Source: HRBIN12 sp035762085 (GTDB lineage: Bacteria; Actinomycetota; UBA4738; HRBIN12). From it: 39,724 bases of DNA. The DNA is taken from contig DASTPT010000101.1 of the NCBI GenBank assembly GCA_035762085.1, positions 1 to 39,724 of the forward strand, given 5' to 3'. The notes under the pieces are model-generated. The model saw nothing but the letters and a program-made list of their open reading frames with translations, did not search any database and was not told where the DNA came from. Below, in pieces: positions 37,837 through 39,724 of this stretch (position 1 is its first letter; the number at the start of each line of letters is the position of its first letter). The position numbers and the translations under genes were made by a program.

Positions 37837-38888
37837 GGACGCCTCCGGTCGGGGATCGCGAGGCCGACGGCGACGCCGAGCACGGGCTCGGCCTCGGCCG
37901 CCGCCTCGGGGGACATGTCGAGCTCCGACTTCACACGCTGGAAGAGGTGCCCGCGGTCGACCGGGACCGGGATCCGGTCCTGGAAGACGTCGAGGAACCC
38001 CTCGAGCTTGGACCCGCCCCCCACGACCATCACCCGTGCGATGCGGGCGCCCGGCACCTGCGCGGCGTAGAACTCCAGGGAGGACCGCACCTCGTCGACG
38101 AAGCTGCCGGCGCGGTTCGCGGCGACGCGACGGACGTCGTCCGGGCTGGGGCCGCCCTCGACCTCCTGTCCGCGCTTGAGCTGCTCGGCGACGTCCTCGT
38201 CCACGCCGAGACCTCGGGAGATCGCGAGGGTGACGTCGCGGCCGCCGGACGGCAGGATCCGGACGAACCGCGTGATCCCGCGGTCGTGGACGCAGATCAC
38301 CGTGACGTGAGCACCGACGTCGACGATGGCCTCGTCGCCCGTGCGCTCGAGCTCGAGCCCCTCGTCGGTGGTGCCGACGGACCGAACGATCGCGAACGGC
38401 GTGAGGTCGATCCCAACGGGGTCGAGCTTCGCGCCGGTCGCCGCCTCGACCAGGGTCGAGATCATCGGCTTGTGCGCCGCCACCAGCAGGATCCGCAGCA
38501 TCTTCCGGCCGCCCTGCTCGGTCTCGCCGAGCGGGTCGAAGTCGAGCACGGCCTCCTCCGCCGCCATCGGGATGAACTCCTGCACCTGGAAGCCGAGCGA
38601 CGCCCGGAGCTCCTTCTCGGGGAGCCAGGGCAGGGAGACCTCGCGGACGACGACCCGCTGGTTGCCGACGCCCAGGTGCACCTGACGCCCCTTCACGCCG
38701 GCCTTGCCCCAGAGCTCGCGGAGCGCCTCCGAGACCAGCTCCGGCTGGCGGATCTCGCCGTTCTCGACGGCTCCCGGCGGGAGCGGCGTCTGGGCGGCTC
38801 GCACCACGACGGGGACGTCGCCGGGCACGACCTCCGCCACTCGGACGGCCGTCGAGCCGATGTCCACGCCGATGCCGGTCCTCGCCAC
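37833..38888 (-). CDS. pilM: Type IV pilus assembly ATPase-fold protein PilM
   Basis: 351 aa, actin/FtsA-like fold on the cytoplasmic side. The phosphate-1 motif GIGVDIGSTAVRVAEV, the phosphate-2-like AIVDVGAHVTVICV and the adenosine motif RVMVVGGGSKLEGF are visible, as is SLPWLPEKELRASLGFQVQE. PilM ties the pilus motor to PilN/PilO. The GTG at 38888 shares one base with the stop of the upstream helix-turn-helix gene (TAGTG), so regulator and pilus genes are cotranscribed. Confidence 0.93.
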   Translation of the reverse strand: MARTGIGVDIGSTAVRVAEVVPGDVPVVVRAAQTPLPPGAVENGEIRQPELVSEALRELWGKAGVKGRQVHLGVGNQRVVVREVSLPWLPEKELRASLGFQVQEFIPMAAEEAVLDFDPLGETEQGGRKMLRILLVAAHKPMISTLVEAATGAKLDPVGIDLTPFAIVRSVGTTDEGLELERTGDEAIVDVGAHVTVICVHDRGITRFVRILPSGGRDVTLAISRGLGVDEDVAEQLKRGQEVEGGPSPDDVRRVAANRAGSFVDEVRSSLEFYAAQVPGARIARVMVVGGGSKLEGFLDVFQDRIPVPVDRGHLFQRVKSELDMSPEAAAEAEPVLGVAVGLAIPDRRRP

Positions 38889-39103
38889 TACGCGCCCTCC
38901 ACCTCGACCGAGCGGGCGGCCAGGTATCGATCCACGTCGGACTCCCGCACCCGGTAGTTCTTCCCGACCCGCAGGGCCGGGAGGTCGCCGTTCTTGATCA
39001 GTCGGTACACGGTCATGTTGGAGACCCGCATCGTCGCGGCGACCTCGGCGACGGTGAGCAGCCGATCGCCCGCCTCCCACACGCTCCGGGTCTTCTTCGC
39101 CAT
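38888..39103 (-). CDS. Excisionase-type helix-turn-helix protein, copy 1
   Basis: 71 aa. One winged helix-turn-helix of the HTH_17/excisionase (MerR-like) family: LLTVAEVAATMRVSNMTVYR carries the recognition helix, and RVGKNYRVRESDVDRYL forms the wing. Short extensions flank it (MAKKTRSVWEAGD, SVEVEGA). It is nearly the same protein as the next gene. No recombinase is nearby, so a transcription regulator is more likely than a true excisionase. BldC-like proteins of actinobacteria have this size and fold. Cotranscribed with pilM. Confidence 0.88.
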   Translation of the reverse strand: MAKKTRSVWEAGDRLLTVAEVAATMRVSNMTVYRLIKNGDLPALRVGKNYRVRESDVDRYLAARSVEVEGA

Positions 39104-39115
39104 CGACGCGCCTCG

Positions 39116-39307
39116 CTACACGGATCGCTCGGACAGGTAGCGGTCCACGTCGGACTCGCGGATCCGGTAGTTCTTGCCCACGCGGATCGCGGCCAACTGA
39201 CCGCTCTTGATGAGGCGGTACACCGTCATGTTCGACACGCGCATGGTGGCCGCCACCTCACCCACCGTGAGCAGCCGGTCACCGACGAACGGGCGCCGTT
39301 TCCCCAT
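39116..39307 (-). CDS. Excisionase-type helix-turn-helix protein, copy 2
   Basis: 63 aa. It shares the DRLLTVxEVAATMRVSNMTV core and the RVGKNYRxRESDVDRYL wing with copy 1; the two differ mainly at their ends and in KSGQLAAI against KNGDLPAL. The 12-base gap to copy 1 and high DNA similarity indicate a recent tandem duplication. The ATG at 39307 has GGAG about ten bases upstream. The AT-rich promoter region lies ahead. Target unknown; the palindrome at 39468 is an obvious candidate. Confidence 0.88.
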   Translation of the reverse strand: MGKRRPFVGDRLLTVGEVAATMRVSNMTVYRLIKSGQLAAIRVGKNYRIRESDVDRYLSERSV

Positions 39308-39310
39308 CTT

Positions 39311-39370
39311 TCACAACTCCAACTTCTTGCACTCTTCGCGCATCTCGCACATGTTCCACATCTTCCTCAT
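39311..39370 (-). CDS. Possible 19-codon leader ORF before the helix-turn-helix genes
   Basis: ATG at 39370 to TGA at 39311-39313, reading MRKMWNMCEMREECKKLEL. The stop is three bases before the ATG of the next gene and in the same frame. It is Met-, Lys- and Glu-rich, unlike all neighbours. The DNA here is a purine-rich stretch that may owe the open frame to composition. No Shine-Dalgarno sequence precedes it. Weakly supported. Confidence 0.2.
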   Translation of the reverse strand: MRKMWNMCEMREECKKLEL

Positions 39371-39460
39371 CTGCTGCACTCGGCCCCGATCCACTCTCGC
39401 GCTTCGGACCGTAACAAGTGCAACATCTGCCGTCAATACTCCCTCATGGCTACTTTCGGC

Positions 39461-39488
39461 ACGATAGGCTAAATTACATAGATGTAAT
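39461..39488 (-). promoter_or_regulatory. Promoter of the helix-turn-helix/pilus operon
   Basis: ATTACA (39483-39488), a 16-base spacer and TATCGT (39461-39466) on the minus strand. The -35 lies within the palindrome at 39468-39492. The predicted leader is about 145 bases. Confidence 0.45.
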
Positions 39489-39492
39489 TAGC
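39468..39492. promoter_or_regulatory. AT-rich palindrome, likely operator
   Basis: GCTA(A)ATTACAT and ATGTAATTAGC form 11-base complementary arms around AG, with one unpaired A. It is the most AT-rich spot in an otherwise very GC-rich window. It covers the -35 and spacer of the predicted promoter, so a bound dimer would block or remodel transcription. The tandem helix-turn-helix proteins just downstream are plausible ligands. Confidence 0.5.
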
Positions 39493-39543
39493 AGAACGCT
39501 CAGGACTCACATCCTCAACATGCCGAGCGTGGCCGGCGGCGGA

Positions 39544-39724
39544 TCAGGTGAACAGGCCGAGGTACAGGTCCGCGATCTGCGGTCCGACGAAGACGGCCGC
39601 GATGGCGCCGGCCGCCAGGAAGGGCCCGAACGGCAGGGCGTGCTTGCGCCCGGCACCTCGCAGCAGGGCCACGATCGCCGCCACTCCCCCGAAGGCGATC
39701 CCGAGTCCCGCGGCGACGGCGACC
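39544..39724 (-). CDS. pilD: Prepilin peptidase, C-terminal end only
   Basis: 59 codons before the TGA at 39544-39546; the rest lies outside the window. The frame reads GRKHALPFGPFLAAGAIAA between two hydrophobic stretches, matching the conserved GxGRKxxxPFGPFL of the last part of type IV prepilin peptidases (leader peptidase/N-methyltransferase). The catalytic Asp residues lie upstream and cannot be seen. Its position before the regulators and pilMNO fits a pilus locus. Confidence 0.85.
   Translation of the reverse strand, partial: VAVAAGLGIAFGGVAAIVALLRGAGRKHALPFGPFLAAGAIAAVFVGPQIADLYLGLFT

Noticed and set aside
38930..39290. CRISPR-like or phage attachment repeat at the duplicated helix-turn-helix genes
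   Set aside because: The repeat is two diverged coding copies with a 12-base gap. There are no short spaced repeats, cas genes or integrase.

Overview
The window is about 39.7 kb of very GC-rich bacterial DNA, tightly packed and almost entirely read from the minus strand. The only convincing plus-strand gene is tatA near 30.1 kb. The gene content points to Actinomycetota. There is a mycobacterial-type integration host factor (mihF) beside gmk, a PriA without helicase motifs, and gene orders I recognise from Mycobacterium tuberculosis: infC-rpmI-rplT-tsnR-pheST, rib genes near rpe/fmu/fmt/priA/metK/dfp/rpoZ/gmk/mihF, the pyr operon, and aroC-aroK-aroB-aroQ-pepQ-efp-nusB. A type IV pilus assembly cluster with PilM/N/O suggests a lineage outside the classical mycelial or mycolic-acid groups. 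I cannot name a genus from the sequence.

Layout, following transcription from high to low coordinates. (1) 39.7-35.9 kb: the C-terminus of a prepilin peptidase, an AT-rich regulatory gap, two tandem excisionase-type helix-turn-helix genes, then pilM, pilN, pilO and a PilP-like gene, closed by strong hairpins. (2) 35.7-31.5 kb: shikimate genes aroC, aroK, aroB, aroQ and an M24 peptidase. (3) 31.4-30.5 kb: efp and nusB. (4) tatA on the plus strand. (5) 29.9-20.0 kb: a PyrR-binding leader, a 25-codon leader ORF, then pyrR, pyrB, pyrC, carA, carB, pyrK, pyrD and pyrF, i.e. de novo UMP synthesis apart from pyrE. (6) 19.8-10.0 kb: mihF, gmk, rpoZ, coaBC, metK, priA, def, fmt, rsmB, rpe and a response regulator with a GGDEF-like domain. 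(7) 9.9-6.0 kb: an FMN riboswitch, then ribD, ribE, ribBA, ribH and a small cupin. (8) 5.9-5.7 kb: a cold-shock protein. (9) 5.7-0 kb: infC, rpmI, rplT, an RNA methyltransferase fused to a histidine-kinase-like module, pheS, and pheT cut by the window edge.

Most genes in each run overlap by 1-4 bases (ATGA, GTGA, TGATG), so translational coupling is likely. Where promoters can be seen they follow a TAnnnT -10 pattern. In four cases (pheS, rpe, metK, aroC) the -10 lies only 7-9 bases before the start codon, which implies leaderless mRNAs.

The most unusual items are: the SpoU methyltransferase-histidine kinase fusion; a PyrD homologue that keeps the FMN-phosphate site but has lost the catalytic Cys loop and several substrate-binding residues; a palindromic repeat present in frame inside carA and again at the end of carB; a PyrR hairpin that masks the ribosome site of a leader ORF coupled to pyrR; infC and gmk reading frames without any ordinary start codon; and an AT-rich palindrome overlapping the promoter of the duplicated helix-turn-helix genes ahead of the pilus operon. 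I found no tRNA, rRNA, CRISPR array, insertion sequence or phage genes.
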